DNA from: Utricularia gibba
Taxonomy: Eukaryota; Streptophyta; Magnoliopsida; Lamiales; Lentibulariaceae
NCBI GenBank assembly: GCA_002189035.1
Contig: CM007990.1
Coordinates: 5,394,001 to 5,458,000 of the forward strand
DNA length: 64,000 nucleotides
Direction of reading: 5' to 3'
In this document: one piece after another, positions 1 to 11,381 of the stretch
Layout: each line of letters starts with the position of its first letter
Numbering within the stretch: the first letter of the stretch is position 1
The notes under the pieces: generated by a model
What the model saw: the letters and a program-made list of their open reading frames with translations, nothing else
Databases searched by the model: none
Told to the model about the DNA's origin: nothing
Made by a program: the position numbers and the translations under genes

Positions 1-3000
1 TCTATGGATTTCCGACAATGGTATCCCTGACCTTGGAGGCACCAATGCAGAAGCTACTTGTTTTATAGATGAGGTTGTTGCTTCGGTGTTTCTCTTTTCT
101 TTTTTCCTGGGCCTGTTATTTTATCGATATCATGTATGCTGAGTTTTTCTTTCCAATTCCAGGTGAATCAGCCTTGTCTCACCAATCCTGGAGCGTATAG
201 AAAAATAACTGTTGAGCTTAAGGTCCAGTGCTTTTTTCGGGAAATCTGATATAACGACCACCAGTCCAAGGATCACAGGCATTGACATGAATTTTTTATT
301 CTGAATTTTAGATACACCACCTAGCTGTCAATGCCCTTCTGAAGAGCAATCAAGTGAATGAAATGGAAGGAGGTTCCGTATTTGGTCTAGACCCCAAGTT
401 GGATCCTGATTTCTACTGTTCCGAAAAAGAATATAGCTTTGATGAGGCTACATCCTGTGCTCCTGCTTTTCGAGTTCTCAAACAGTTAGTCCAGAGATGC
501 CTTGCTGATGCAGTCACATCCGGAAATGTCTTTGCAGATGCTATTCTACAGCATTTGTACCGCTGGCTATGCAGGTTGCTGAATGCTTTCTGTTCAATAC
601 ATCACAGTTCGTTTCTTTTTGAACCAAATTTTCATTATCCTTATTGCAGCCCAAAATCTAGACTTCATGACCCTGCTCTCCACTGCATGCTCCACAAGGT
701 AAAAATTTTCTTCAATGGTAACAAGATCCGTTCTCAATTAAAAGAAAGAAATCTACCAACGCAAATGTTGTGATGCACATTTTTTCCGTGCCCCTTCACA
801 ATTGTCACACAAATGTAAAATACAGTCTAAACAACCTTTGGAGGCTAAAATGCTACATGGATAGTCCTTTTCAGTACTCCAAGTTTGTCTAGCCATAATT
901 TTCTTTACATGTTGCTTGGAACATTGATTGACAGATCATGAAAAAGGTTTTCGCATTGCTGTTGGCGGAGATCCGCAAAATGGGTGGTACCATCATATTT
1001 GCAAGCTTCAAAAAAATCATATTTGATACAGGAAAGTTGGACCTATCTGCAGCTAAAGTTTTCTGCGAGAGTGTGCTCAAGACCCTACAAACTAGGTATT
1101 GCATGATTTTCTGGGAACTGCAATGGCTTTCTATATCCTTGGGTTTTTCTCCAACTTTTTTTTTCGTCTTAGGGATTTATTTGAATGGATTGATCTGGAG
1201 CCTATCCAGTTTTGGGATTGCCTACTTTTCATGGATCAGGTAAGTTGCATCATTTTTTGAGTATTGCCTTTGAACAGTCTTAGCAGTCCTATTTGCTATT
1301 TTGGTTGGAATTCTGATAGTTCTCTCTATCAATTTATTCCTAGTACAATTATGGTGGAATTCAAGCTAGAATGGAGGTGGCAGAAGACAGTTCAGAAGTA
1401 AGACCAGAAATCATTTTCAAGAATGATCCTGACATTGTTTCCAGCTGGGCCATCGCAGAAATGTTGCCTAAAGTCACCCAGGTAAATTTTTATAGAACAA
1501 AAAAGATTGGTTCAGCATATGGGCGGGGTTTCTGGTCCTATCTAAAGTTTTATTGAATCGCACATTGTTAGCATAAACGGGACAAAGTCCCTGGAATGAA
1601 ATGTCACCATTGAGCTTTCCAAAACCCAACTATTGTCATTCAAATCTGTTAGCTGAATTCATAGGAGGTATTTTATTTGATTCATCCAGATACAATGTTA
1701 TTTCTGTTCACAGGACCACTTTATTGTAATTGTTTCGGAGTTTCTGTTTTTCCCATGGAAATATGCACAAGATGAAGCTGCAAAACGAGAATCTGCATTG
1801 GGCAATGCATGTACTCCATCAATAACTGCTTCAACTGCTGAAGCTATCGAATCAGTGATTACAGAATTTCTCAGAAAGAAGGTAACTGTATAGATTCATT
1901 TGATTGTTGTTTTTACACTTATAAATTACCACCCTTTATTTAATGCGTACGTTGCAGATTGCCTCTGATTTTACAGAGAAGCTTCTTAAAATTGTCTGTG
2001 ACATTGAGACCAGAAACAAGCCACATGATGGAAGTTCACAATCTTCCAGCAAAATCCACAAGGCAAATCTAGCCCTAGATTTCATCAAATACGTTTGTGC
2101 TGTGTTAGCACTTGACAAGAAAGTTCAGCATGAAGTTCTGGTACTATTTCTAGCATCCTTTTTTGGTAGGATTTCGGGGGGTAGGGAATTACTTTCACCC
2201 TAACTCGTACACACTTGAAAACAAACAGCTTGCACTTACTTTATAAAATAGTTACTTTTGAATCAGCGAATAATTTGTCTAAAAAGTAAAAATGGATTTC
2301 AGAGTTGAAAATGAGGAGTGCTGATGGCTTTTCCCTAGAAATTTCTCCCCGAACTGTGCACAAGTATTTTAATTTACATTGTTGTTTTCCTTCCTTTGAT
2401 ATCTCCTCAAATGCCTGCCCACGCTCCTCCCATTATCTCCGCCTTAGACCCGCACTTGAACATGTTTATGCATAATTTATGAATGCCTTTCATCTGCTTG
2501 AACTTGCTTTCTGAAATAACTTGATGTATGAAGCTTCAGCTTAAGCATGCAATGAATTATTTATACACATTCGCTCCCCTGGAAGTGCCTTGCACATTGT
2601 CAATTGAAGATACATGACTCATGGTTTCCTTATTTTGCTTAGGTCATGAGAAGAAATCTTTTGAAATCAGTCCATGTGAGGGAATTTGCTCCCGAAGCTG
2701 AATTCCAGCACCTATCCATGTCACTGATTCTGCCCAATGTCATTTGCAGGTAAACATAGATTGATTATATTCATTTTTTATGCGCCTTTATTTCCATCAT
2801 CATTAGCATCTTACATGGAGTTCGCCATAGCCTCGTAATGTTAGTCCTATGATAAGTTGCCAGAATGAAGAAATGCCCCGCTCAACAGTCTATAGTAAAT
2901 TTATATGACTCTGGCGCTACTTCTCTATTAGTAAAATATAGCTGGACCCTTGTTTATTCTCACCATCACTTTTTCAGTACTTAATCAAGATCTTGCTTTA

Positions 3001-3473
3001 CTTGAAACAACACATTCCATGATTCTTCAGGGTTGTAACTTAACATAGATTACACTATTTAGATTCTTGTGGAGGACCTCTAAATGCATCTGTCTTTGTG
3101 TGTTGGCAGTTACTGCAATGACTGCAGAGATATGGATTTAGGGCGTGACAAAGCATTGACAATTCAACAAGAGTGGCATTGCGCCGTGCCTCAATGTCTA
3201 CAACCGTATGACCGTGAAGTTATGGAGAATGTTCTCATTCAGATCACAAGACAGAAAGAACGGCTCTACCAACTCCAAGATCTTAAATGCGTCAAGTGTA
3301 ATCAGATCAAAGCATCACGGTTGGCTGAACACTGCAATTGTGGTGGATCATTTGCATGCACTGTGGATTCCTCCAAGTTCCGTAAAGAAATGCAGATACT
3401 TCTGGATGCAGCCGTGGCTCAGAAGTTTCAATTCCTCCAAGAACTTGTAACGTGGATCATACAGAGATGCTGA
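1..3473 (+). CDS. POL2: DNA polymerase epsilon catalytic subunit, C-terminal part (5' truncated by window)
   Basis: Leading-strand replicative polymerase; only the non-catalytic C-terminal half is visible (about 543 residues). Exons read from GT-AG borders with continuous phase: 1-73, 163-222, 312-574, 650-698, 935-1095, 1173-1239, 1344-1481, 1714-1881, 1958-2140, 2643-2749, 3110-3473. The last exon carries the two cysteine modules typical of Pol epsilon: YCNDCRDMD followed by CAVPQC, then CVKCNQIKASRLAEHC and CNCGGSFAC. Upstream exons contain LVQRCLADAVTSGNV and LQHLYRWLC, which match the plant POL2/TILTED family as I remember it. These C-terminal modules are known to bind the B subunit and one to hold an iron-sulfur cluster. 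Exonuclease and polymerase domains lie outside the window. No frame breaks were found. The family call is near certain; which plant paralogue it is cannot be told. Confidence 0.96.
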
Positions 3474-4034
3474 ACCTCACCAGGTGGACTGATACTACTG
3501 GAGCATACTGATTCTTTTGTAAGCTTCGTTCTATTTTCCGCGTTGAAACAAACCTATACTGCGGAGTTGTTGAAACAGAAGGCCATGGATGAGACTGCTA
3601 TGGAAACAGGGGGAACCAGGCTGCATGTACAGTTTTTATTTGCTTAATGATCGAAGGCAAGAGGATATAGCCTATGAAGTATGATAAGGTAGAGTCGGCA
3701 TGAATCTGTCTACATGCTTGGGGAATGCATCATTCAAAGACAAATGCAGATTTTCACAAGGCATATGTTGATAATGAGCAAGAAAAACGTTTCTGCATGT
3801 ACATACTACTACTGTCATGTTCCTGAAAATTCCAAGATCTTAGCAAGCCACATTTCCCGAAAATACAACTTAACAAAACTTGCTTTGATCATTCGCATCA
3901 GGTTAACTTACATGGAATCACTGATAATACATGCCTAGTTAAAGCATTTGAGCAGAAATTCGCATAACAGACACATCAATCACTTTGTTGGATACCGTTT
4001 GCCAGGAAACCAACCTGCTCATGTGTAGTCCTTT
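3474..4034. other. Convergent 3' intergenic region
   Basis: 561 bases between the stop codons of POL2 (+) and CYP71 (-). It should hold the two 3' UTRs and polyadenylation regions. I see no coding potential; short open frames here have no family features. Confidence 0.6.
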
Positions 4035-7000
4035 TTACTTTGGAATGGTGACGTTCAAAATTTTAACATCTTGGTGCGGCTTGTCAGCCTTATCTGTCTT
4101 CACTTTTTCAATAGCCTGTGGTGGAATCATTTGTTGATCAGTGTCTCAAGATTAAGGTATGGTGCCACTCGATGAGATTAACTCAATGCGCGGATGCATA
4201 CCTGTACAACATCCATTCCCTTGACAACTCTGCCAAAAACGGTGTGCTTGTTGTCCAACCATGGAGTGGCAACGGTTGTAATAAAAAATTGAGAACCATT
4301 GGTGTTCGGCCCAGCATTTGCCATGGATAGAGTGAACGGCCTGTCGTGCCGCAAGCTGCAGGATGGGAGATCTTGAGGTGATTTCATGGATAAAGTGCAA
4401 GAGCCCCATGGGCAATGATTGTTCTTTTGAGGAAAAAAAAAAGGAGGTAGGGGAATGTACCTCTTGTGGAACTCATCTTCAAATTCCCTACCCCAAATTG
4501 ACTGTCCTCCGGTGCCATCACCTAGAGGATCTCCTGTCTGAATCATGAAACCTTTAATGACTCGGTGAAAGATCAAATTGTCGTAATAGCCATTCTTGCA
4601 ATGTGTGGTGAAGTTCTCGACAGTTCTTGGGCATTCTTCAGGATACAATCGCATGTGAATATCGCCCGCAGTAGTGTGCAAGATCTAAAAAATGACCCAT
4701 GTTTATGGACGAACACATCAAGTTGAATCATCAATAATAAGCAGGCACAGATGGGCACTAAGTAAGAGCATTGGTGTTAAAATGCAAACACTTGCGATAG
4801 CTATGCCAGACTTAATGTTACTCACAATATTATCTGGTAGAGAAGTCGTAACAGCTTTTCCAATATCAGAGGCAGCCAAGAGTTCATCTGCAGGAGGTTT
4901 TTCATTGAAAACATCCCTGCCCTTTGTTGCATCCTCGGGCTCTTCGGGTTCTCTTTGACTGCAAGCATGGAAAAAATTTCTCTAGTTTACATTAACATCT
5001 TATGAACTACGTGGCAGGAGAGATTCCCAGGCAGTAGATTTGAGCCTTATACATCAGGTTTTTCTTTTTGAAGTGACCTCTTAACAAGAAAGAAGGGCTG
5101 AAAATTATCTCAGCATACATAAATAAACATGTTTCTATATGAAAGAAAATAATTATCCCCATTGGAACCAAGGCAATTCTCACTCAATTACATAGCTTGA
5201 TAGCATGGCGGAAAATAAAAATTCAATACCCGGTTCAACAACTGGAATAAGCAAGAGTTATGGAAGAATACCTGAATAAGTAAATTCTGTGCTTCTTGAA
5301 GGCACAGCACAAGAGTGTAGGATCTGTTAGAGGCTCCTTGCTTTCATTGACATTTGCTGAGACAGCTGGAATTTTTCTTACTTTCTTACTGCTCCTGTCA
5401 CCTTGATATAAGGCAATTCTTAAGAATCTGTCATTGCTCTCCACTTTTCCCAATATTCGAGAAACCTTATTGTTATGCAGATTCACAATCTAGTAGAGAA
5501 AAGCAGAGGAAACACTGATCATGGTCTTTATGATGAACAATCCCTTAAAGAAAACGAAGTTCGAATCTCTAGACAGAAAATATTGGATACAGTCACTCAA
5601 AAATACAGTGTTCTGCTCACCTTAATACCAAGGAGGGTTGCATATATGAGGAAGTTCGAACTTTCATCAAAAACAGCATTAGGACGAGGAGCATTTTCAG
5701 TCTTCTCAATTTCCTTCTCAACAGCCATTCTACGGCCAAAATCAATGGCCTCCAGCCTATACAGAGGAACATCACTCCGCTGAAGATCTTGAGCTACCTA
5801 ACATAGAGAGAAGGAAAATTTGACTTTAACTTAAAAGAGACTGGTAACAAGAAACAGATGAAGTATATGACTTTAACCTCAAGAGATTCGTCATACACAC
5901 GTCTCAATTTGCCAGTTTTGAACCAAAATACTCGTATTCGACGATCTGGAGAAGTGACTGAAAACTGTTTCCCGTCTGGACTGACCTATGAGGCAATTTC
6001 CCATGTGATTTGGGATGTATCATAGTTTAAAATGGAATTATGATAAGCAACCATGTTCAGTTAATATCCTCAATTCACTACAAAATCCAGGGAATTCAGG
6101 AATAAAAATGAATGCAGAACATGAGATCATAATAAACAACACCCAATATCTCACCTCAACAGCAGAAACAGAAGTCTTGCTTTTAACGATTGAGAAAAGG
6201 TCTGTATCAATTTTTAATCCAATGTTCACCCTGCATATGCATTAAATTATCAGAGCATTCATGCAGAAATGAAAATTTGGTGACCTCTACCACTAGTCAA
6301 AGGCACAAAATGATAAAAATGAGATTGACAATACAAGTAAGACATAGGATATGCAGATAACATTAAATTCCATAATGAACACAAGCACACCCAATTGGAG
6401 CAAAAGATAAGAAACAGTCAATAAGCATACCCAGTTTCAGGAAAATGAAGGGTATCAGGATTCCAGTACTCAATTATTCCCTTTTCGTCTGCAGAAATTA
6501 CAGTATCGTATTCACTGTTGTACTTCATAGAGACAATTGGGCCAGTTTGTATCTGCATAAAACGTAGAAAACAGTAATGCTGTCATAACAAACCACGGAA
6601 GACAGTAATCTTGACTCTAGAATTATTAATGCGTCAGCATACCTCCCTTGACACTAAGGGGTCATTTGAACCAGATCTTGCATCATATACATGGACCAGG
6701 GGAGAATTGCGATCACTTACGGCCAACTTAGCCTTCACTTCACCTCGTTTGTAAACCCACTCAGCACAACTAGGCTCAAAGGGGAGGCGTATCATGGCCA
6801 TCATATCATAATTGAAAACATCATATATTTTCACGGAACGATCAGTTGAGATTGTGCAACAGAGGGTACCATCCACACTAACCTAAAAAACAGAAAGACA
6901 ACTAGATCATTCTATATTCATCAAGGAATCCTATGTTATACAGAGAGTGGACATGCACGCAAACAAAACCATAGGAAAATCATAACATAAATTTCAAAAT

Positions 7001-7546
7001 TTGGAAAAGGAAGAAATTAAGAACCGAAAGGCCTTCAATTGGACCAAGATGGGATCTAAAATGTTTCGCAAACTCTACGCCAGAAGCTTGCTTTTTCCAA
7101 AACTTTATATGACCTGAAAAAAACAGTTGACGTCTTGAGAAACAAATCAGATGGCAATGTATTTGAGCAGGCATTTATATAAAATCAGTTGCACGAAATA
7201 AGACTATTGCGCATACCGTCAGCGCTCCCAGATATGAAAAAATCTGCCGCAGACACAGCAACATGTGTAACTACATCCCGGTGCATGTAGCTCTTCTCGT
7301 ACCTGTACCAAGTTCAAGTTTCAGACAATTCCGAAAAGAAACTCACTCCTAAACCTCACGAACACGGACTACAAGCGTGTAGTAAAAAAAAAAATACATG
7401 TTGGCCGACGGAAGACAATCGAGATAATTCTGCTCGAACTGCAGAGGACGCTTTCTGCGACTCGGCGCCGCCGGTACAGGCCCGACCGCCATCGCTTCTT
7501 CGTCGCCGCCGGTGGAGTTACCGTTCTCATTCTGGCCCGCTCCCAT
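4035..7546 (-). CDS. CYP71: WD40-repeat cyclophilin (peptidyl-prolyl isomerase), CYP71 type
   Basis: Nuclear multidomain cyclophilin; the Arabidopsis homologue binds histone H3 and acts in chromatin silencing of homeotic genes. Thirteen exons, listed from the start: 7398-7546, 7217-7302, 7025-7113, 6643-6882, 6431-6552, 6155-6230, 5878-5985, 5621-5797, 5272-5489, 4826-4958, 4461-4684, 4202-4355, 4035-4115. All phases agree, giving 618 aa. The N-terminal two thirds form WD40 blades (for example LKFW-like [34 protein letters not shown]). The cyclophilin domain starts near residue 467, with [19 protein letters not shown], the [11 protein letters not shown] insert, [16 protein letters not shown] and [11 protein letters not shown]. 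The catalytic Arg in FHRVI and the Gln in FMIQ are present. The start is the ATG opening MGAGQNENG, ahead of the conserved RPLQFEQ segment. Exon 1 ends inside an ATG codon, immediately before an intron that opens with a T-tract. Divergent from the kinase gene at 8745. Confidence 0.96.
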
Positions 7547-8744
7547 TCTCTCCTCTTCTCCTTCTCCCTCACTCCCTCTAACAAATCGAAAACACCATGA
7601 ATCAGCCCCGCTCGTCTAATTGGGCCTCCTGAATTCGGATCACTAAATGGGCTTACTAATTTCCCATTTGGACTTCAATTCAACCATTGGTTTCTGGCCC
7701 ATAAAAAACGATATTAATGTTTCATAAATACTTAAATTCAAATAAATAATTTCTAAATTTTAAATTCAAATTTTTAAAAAATATTCATAGGTCATTTAAT
7801 AAGATTAAATAATAAAAAAAGCTCTTAAATTATTTTATTTAATTTCTTAATACAACTTTGTATCGTTATAATTAAGATATTGAATTAATTCTTTTTTTTG
7901 TTCCATTATTCAGACCAACTTCTCCAATTGATTGCATCAGCAAATTATTGCGCCATATATGAATTATTTTAATGCTTAAATTAATAAATAAATTTCAGTT
8001 TTAATTTTCAGAAAATAATAAATGTGAAATGCTGTAGAAAGGAGGAATGTGTTAAATAAGCGAGGAGCTTCTTGGTATTCCATGAAGAAGCATCAGCTGC
8101 AGTATTACCTCCGGTTTTAATGGCTTCCGCTGCTACTGCTCCATCGGTTTCCAGTCAACACGCGATGATGAAGATGTGTTTCTTTTCCCGTGATTGCTTT
8201 TATGAGCTTCAGTCGTACAGTTTTCTGTCATGAATGTTTGGCCGCGGTTTTCGTTTTTCGGCTCCCCCGGTCATTCAATTTCGCAATGAAAATGACTTCA
8301 GCTTTCTCGTGTTTTCGACTCTTCTGTGCATATAGGAGCATGCCTCAACTTATGGGCGACTTCTTCTTCTTCATCTTCATTATTGTTATTACTTTTTTCT
8401 GGGTGTGACTCTAGGGAGGAGGAGAGCCGTGGGAAGTCTTCTTCATCTTGCTGCTTTTCTTCATGTATTTTCCTTATTCGTGTCTCCATGTGTTTGATTT
8501 ATGTAGTTTCTTCGTGTTTTTCTTTAAATAGCAGGGAATAGTCAAGAACTAGGACCACTTAAATAGATTTCTTCATTTTCATGGAAATAGGTATTTAAGA
8601 GCTTCAAAGTGCAGCCACTTTCAGCATGTGGAGCGAGTTCCTTAGTGGAGTTCTGAAAAGAAAGTGCCAGAAGGAGGGGAGAAGATGAGAGGGCTATAGG
8701 TCATTTGTTTTACCTTGTAACCTGAATGAGGGAGCATCTCTCTG
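7547..8744. promoter_or_regulatory. Shared upstream region of CYP71 (-) and AGC kinase (+)
   Basis: About 1.2 kb between two divergent start codons. The centre (7690-8030) is very AT-rich and featureless. 8330-8420 is a CTT/CAT-rich stretch. The right part probably contains the 5' leader of the kinase, with several short upstream ATGs. I could not fix a TATA box or transcription start. Confidence 0.5.
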
Positions 8745-10626
8745 TTGGACATGACTGTTCTGCCAGCAAGCTGTGAAATAGTAGAGCTGACAGAAGAAGA
8801 AGATGGGTTTGACGGAAGTAAGTGGAGTGAAATCCACAAGCTTTTTGAAACTCTGGACATGGCTGGTAGCAGTTCTGCATCTCACAGGAGTGCGATGAAA
8901 CGTCCCATGAGAAATGCTTCTCCTCCGGCGGTTACCATTGGAACCTCGAGCACTTTGAGCTTGAAACAAGCACTGCGAGGGCTCTGCATCTCTCAAGCCT
9001 CAGAGATGGCAGCTGTTAAGAAAAGGAGTTCTAACCCGTCTGCATCTGGATCAGGGCCGCTTCCGAAGATGTACAGAGCACTATCTTTTGAGTCATGTGT
9101 GCGTGGCAGAGGGCTGATGAATGTTTCTGGTAATGCATCTCCACATGGAGGTGATCCATTCTCTGGAAGAGTGCAAGTCTCTCTTTCATCGGAGATGGTT
9201 CCATTGCAAAGCTTTCAAACAACACGGAGAGATCGGGAACTTCCTCCACTGTTTTCAAAGCATGGTAAGATGCTGCAGCTGCCAGCGTCATCTTTTATTG
9301 CAAACCCAACTCCTGCCACAAAACTGTCGATGGAAAGAGGGTATGGCTCGGAGAGCTCAAAGAACAGCACGGTTGGTGAATGTAGCAGCAGAACCAGTCA
9401 TAGTGAAGAAAGCCGTCAAAGTTTATCCACTTCAAAGGGTTGTAGCAGATATGATATATCCAGAGACCTGAGATGGAAAGCAATCAGTTGCATTATGAAG
9501 CAGCAAGAACAGTTGGATCTGAGAAATTTCAAGCTTTTGAAAAAAATTGGAAACGGGAACACCGGTACAGTTTATCTCTGTCAGCTGATAAGCACAAGCA
9601 ACTTTTTTGCCATGAAGGTTATTGATAATGAGAGTCTAAAAACCAGTAAGCAGTTACTGAGCGCTCATAATGAAATAGAGATACTTGATGTTCTTCGTCA
9701 CCCTTTTCTTCCCACATTGTATGCCCACTTTACTACTAGCAAGTTCACATGCTTGCTTATGGATTACTGTTCTGGGGGTGATTTGCACGTTCTTCGTCAG
9801 AAGCAACTCATGAAACATATCTCTGAAAAAGCAGCCAGGTGATCTGATCTCCATTGAATTAATGCATGGCACTTCTTTTCATATGACACTGACGATGGGA
9901 AACATGTGCAGGTTCTATGTCGCTGAGGTTGTTGTTGCCTTAGAATACCTCCACACTCTAGGAGTTGTCCACAGAGACTTGAAGCCTGAAAATATCTTGA
10001 TTGGAGAAGATGGCCATATAGTACTTTCAGACTTCAATTTGTCCATGAAACTTACAGCAAGTCCGCTGCAGATTGAGCCGCCTGGTCAAAACTGTATGGA
10101 TAAAAGGAAGAATTCTGGTCCCAGATGCATGAATCACTTTTGCCTCCAGTCATCAAGTCAGCTTCCTTGTTTCAGCCCCTGTTTCGCCACTGCTCCAGCA
10201 TCTGTAACTAAAGAAGCGAAACCAGAAGCAGCTCCTGGGATCATTCCACTTGCACCTACCAACTCTATTGTGGGAACACATGAATACCTTGCACCAGAGA
10301 TCATCAAAGGGGAAGGCTATGGATTTTCTGTCGACTGGTGGGCTCTTGGAATTCTAATGTATGAGCTTTTGTATGGAGAATCGCCCTTCAGAGGAGCTAC
10401 CGACAAGGACACGATTAACAACGTGATCTTGCAGTCAATCAAGTTCCCGAAATCTCCTGCAGTTAGTTCTCATGTTCGTGATCTGATCACAAGGTTACTG
10501 AACAAGGATCCCAGATGCCGGCTCGGTTCGGCACACGATGCAGTTGAGATAAAGCAGCACCCTTTTTTTCATGGCCTCAACTGGGCTCTCATACGAGAAC
10601 AAATACCACCATTCCCCTTCTGCTGA
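8745..10626 (+). CDS. AGCVIII-group serine/threonine protein kinase with DFN motif
   Basis: Plant AGC kinases of this group (D6PK, PINOID, KIPK and AGC1 relatives) phosphorylate targets such as auxin transporters, often at the plasma membrane. Two exons, 8745-9838 and 9912-10626, give 602 aa. An unstructured Ser-rich N-terminus of about 260 residues precedes the kinase domain: glycine loop [11 protein letters not shown], catalytic Lys near 291 in [15 protein letters not shown] at 385-392, then DFN at 405-407. An insert of roughly 70 residues separates DFN from the activation segment ending [13 protein letters not shown], an arrangement diagnostic of AGCVIII. Two oddities: the group normally has DFD, here DFN; and the protein stops at [15 protein letters not shown], without the usual longer tail that can end in a PDK1-docking hydrophobic motif. 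I recall an AGC kinase beside CYP71 in Arabidopsis (At3g44610, AGC1-12), so this may be its orthologue. Subgroup not certain. Confidence 0.93.
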
Positions 10627-11092
10627 GTAGAAAATACAAGTATGTAGCATTACTGTGATGATCAACAAACAGTCACTGCTACTGTACCTTTGGCGCCCTA
10701 ATATAAATCCCACAAAAGAACACCAAGACACTAGTGGCTGACAATATTGATGGTCGCATAAATGACCCGTTTCAATTTTGCATGTCCAGAAACTCCAGAA
10801 GGAACAGGGTGGTGTGGTTGGCTAGGCATCGGATAAAAGCACAGACAAATACGAACAAGTGTGTTTATGAAATACAATTGCTCAACCAGAGACGCAAGGA
10901 AATACACAAATCCGAGAGAAGACATGTGTCCATGTCACATGTTTATTCAACACGAAATGGAAGGAACTGTGGTGTCTACAACGGAAAACACAAACAGCAA
11001 GCATGTCAATGGTTCACTAATACAGAAATTATTGACAGCAAAACCAGTTTCATGTTCCACAAGAGCTGGCCATCGGGGTAAGCGAGCGCATC
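10627..11092. other. Convergent 3' intergenic region
   Basis: 466 bases between the kinase stop and the COX7a-like stop; expected 3' UTRs. No coding or RNA-gene signal seen. Confidence 0.55.
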
Positions 11093-11381
11093 CTATTCCT
11101 TTTTCCCAATCCCATATGACAGGTTGTAGATACCTCTTCCCTGAGCACGTCTCAAGATTAGTATAAAAACGACAGACATGTACAACCGAGTACCCAATAA
11201 GAAAAGTGGAGGAAAAAGGACTCACAATGAGAAATAATGAGGCACCGGCAAAAGCCAGTGGAATAGCAACTGACGTGACCTTATCCATCGGTCCCTTCAA
11301 ATACGTATGTTTATGGACGCTTTGGAAATACTTTTGCTTCTCAATTAGCTTTGCTCTTGATGCAAAGGGTTCTTCAGGCAT
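11093..11381 (-). CDS. Cytochrome c oxidase subunit VIIa-like small membrane protein
   Basis: Small subunit of mitochondrial complex IV (plant family of Arabidopsis At4g21105, from memory). Two coding exons, 11226-11381 and 11093-11140, join in phase to a 67-residue protein. It starts MPEEPFASRAKL, has the family signature EKQKYFQSVHKHTYLKGPMDK, one hydrophobic helix (about 37-53), and ends RGIYNLSYGIGKKE. The acceptor lies one base before the ATG (tgctgcag then G-ATG), so an upstream intron sits in the 5' UTR. A plausible donor at 11735 (CCAG followed by gtaacg) would make roughly 11736-11880 a noncoding first exon. The second coding exon is only 48 bases, so gene finders may miss it and read into the intron instead. 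Confidence 0.92.

Noticed and set aside
8298-8541. Short ORFs on both strands at 8.3-8.5 kb
   Set aside because: Produced by a CTT/CAT-rich leader stretch; Ser- or Glu-rich translations without conservation signals.
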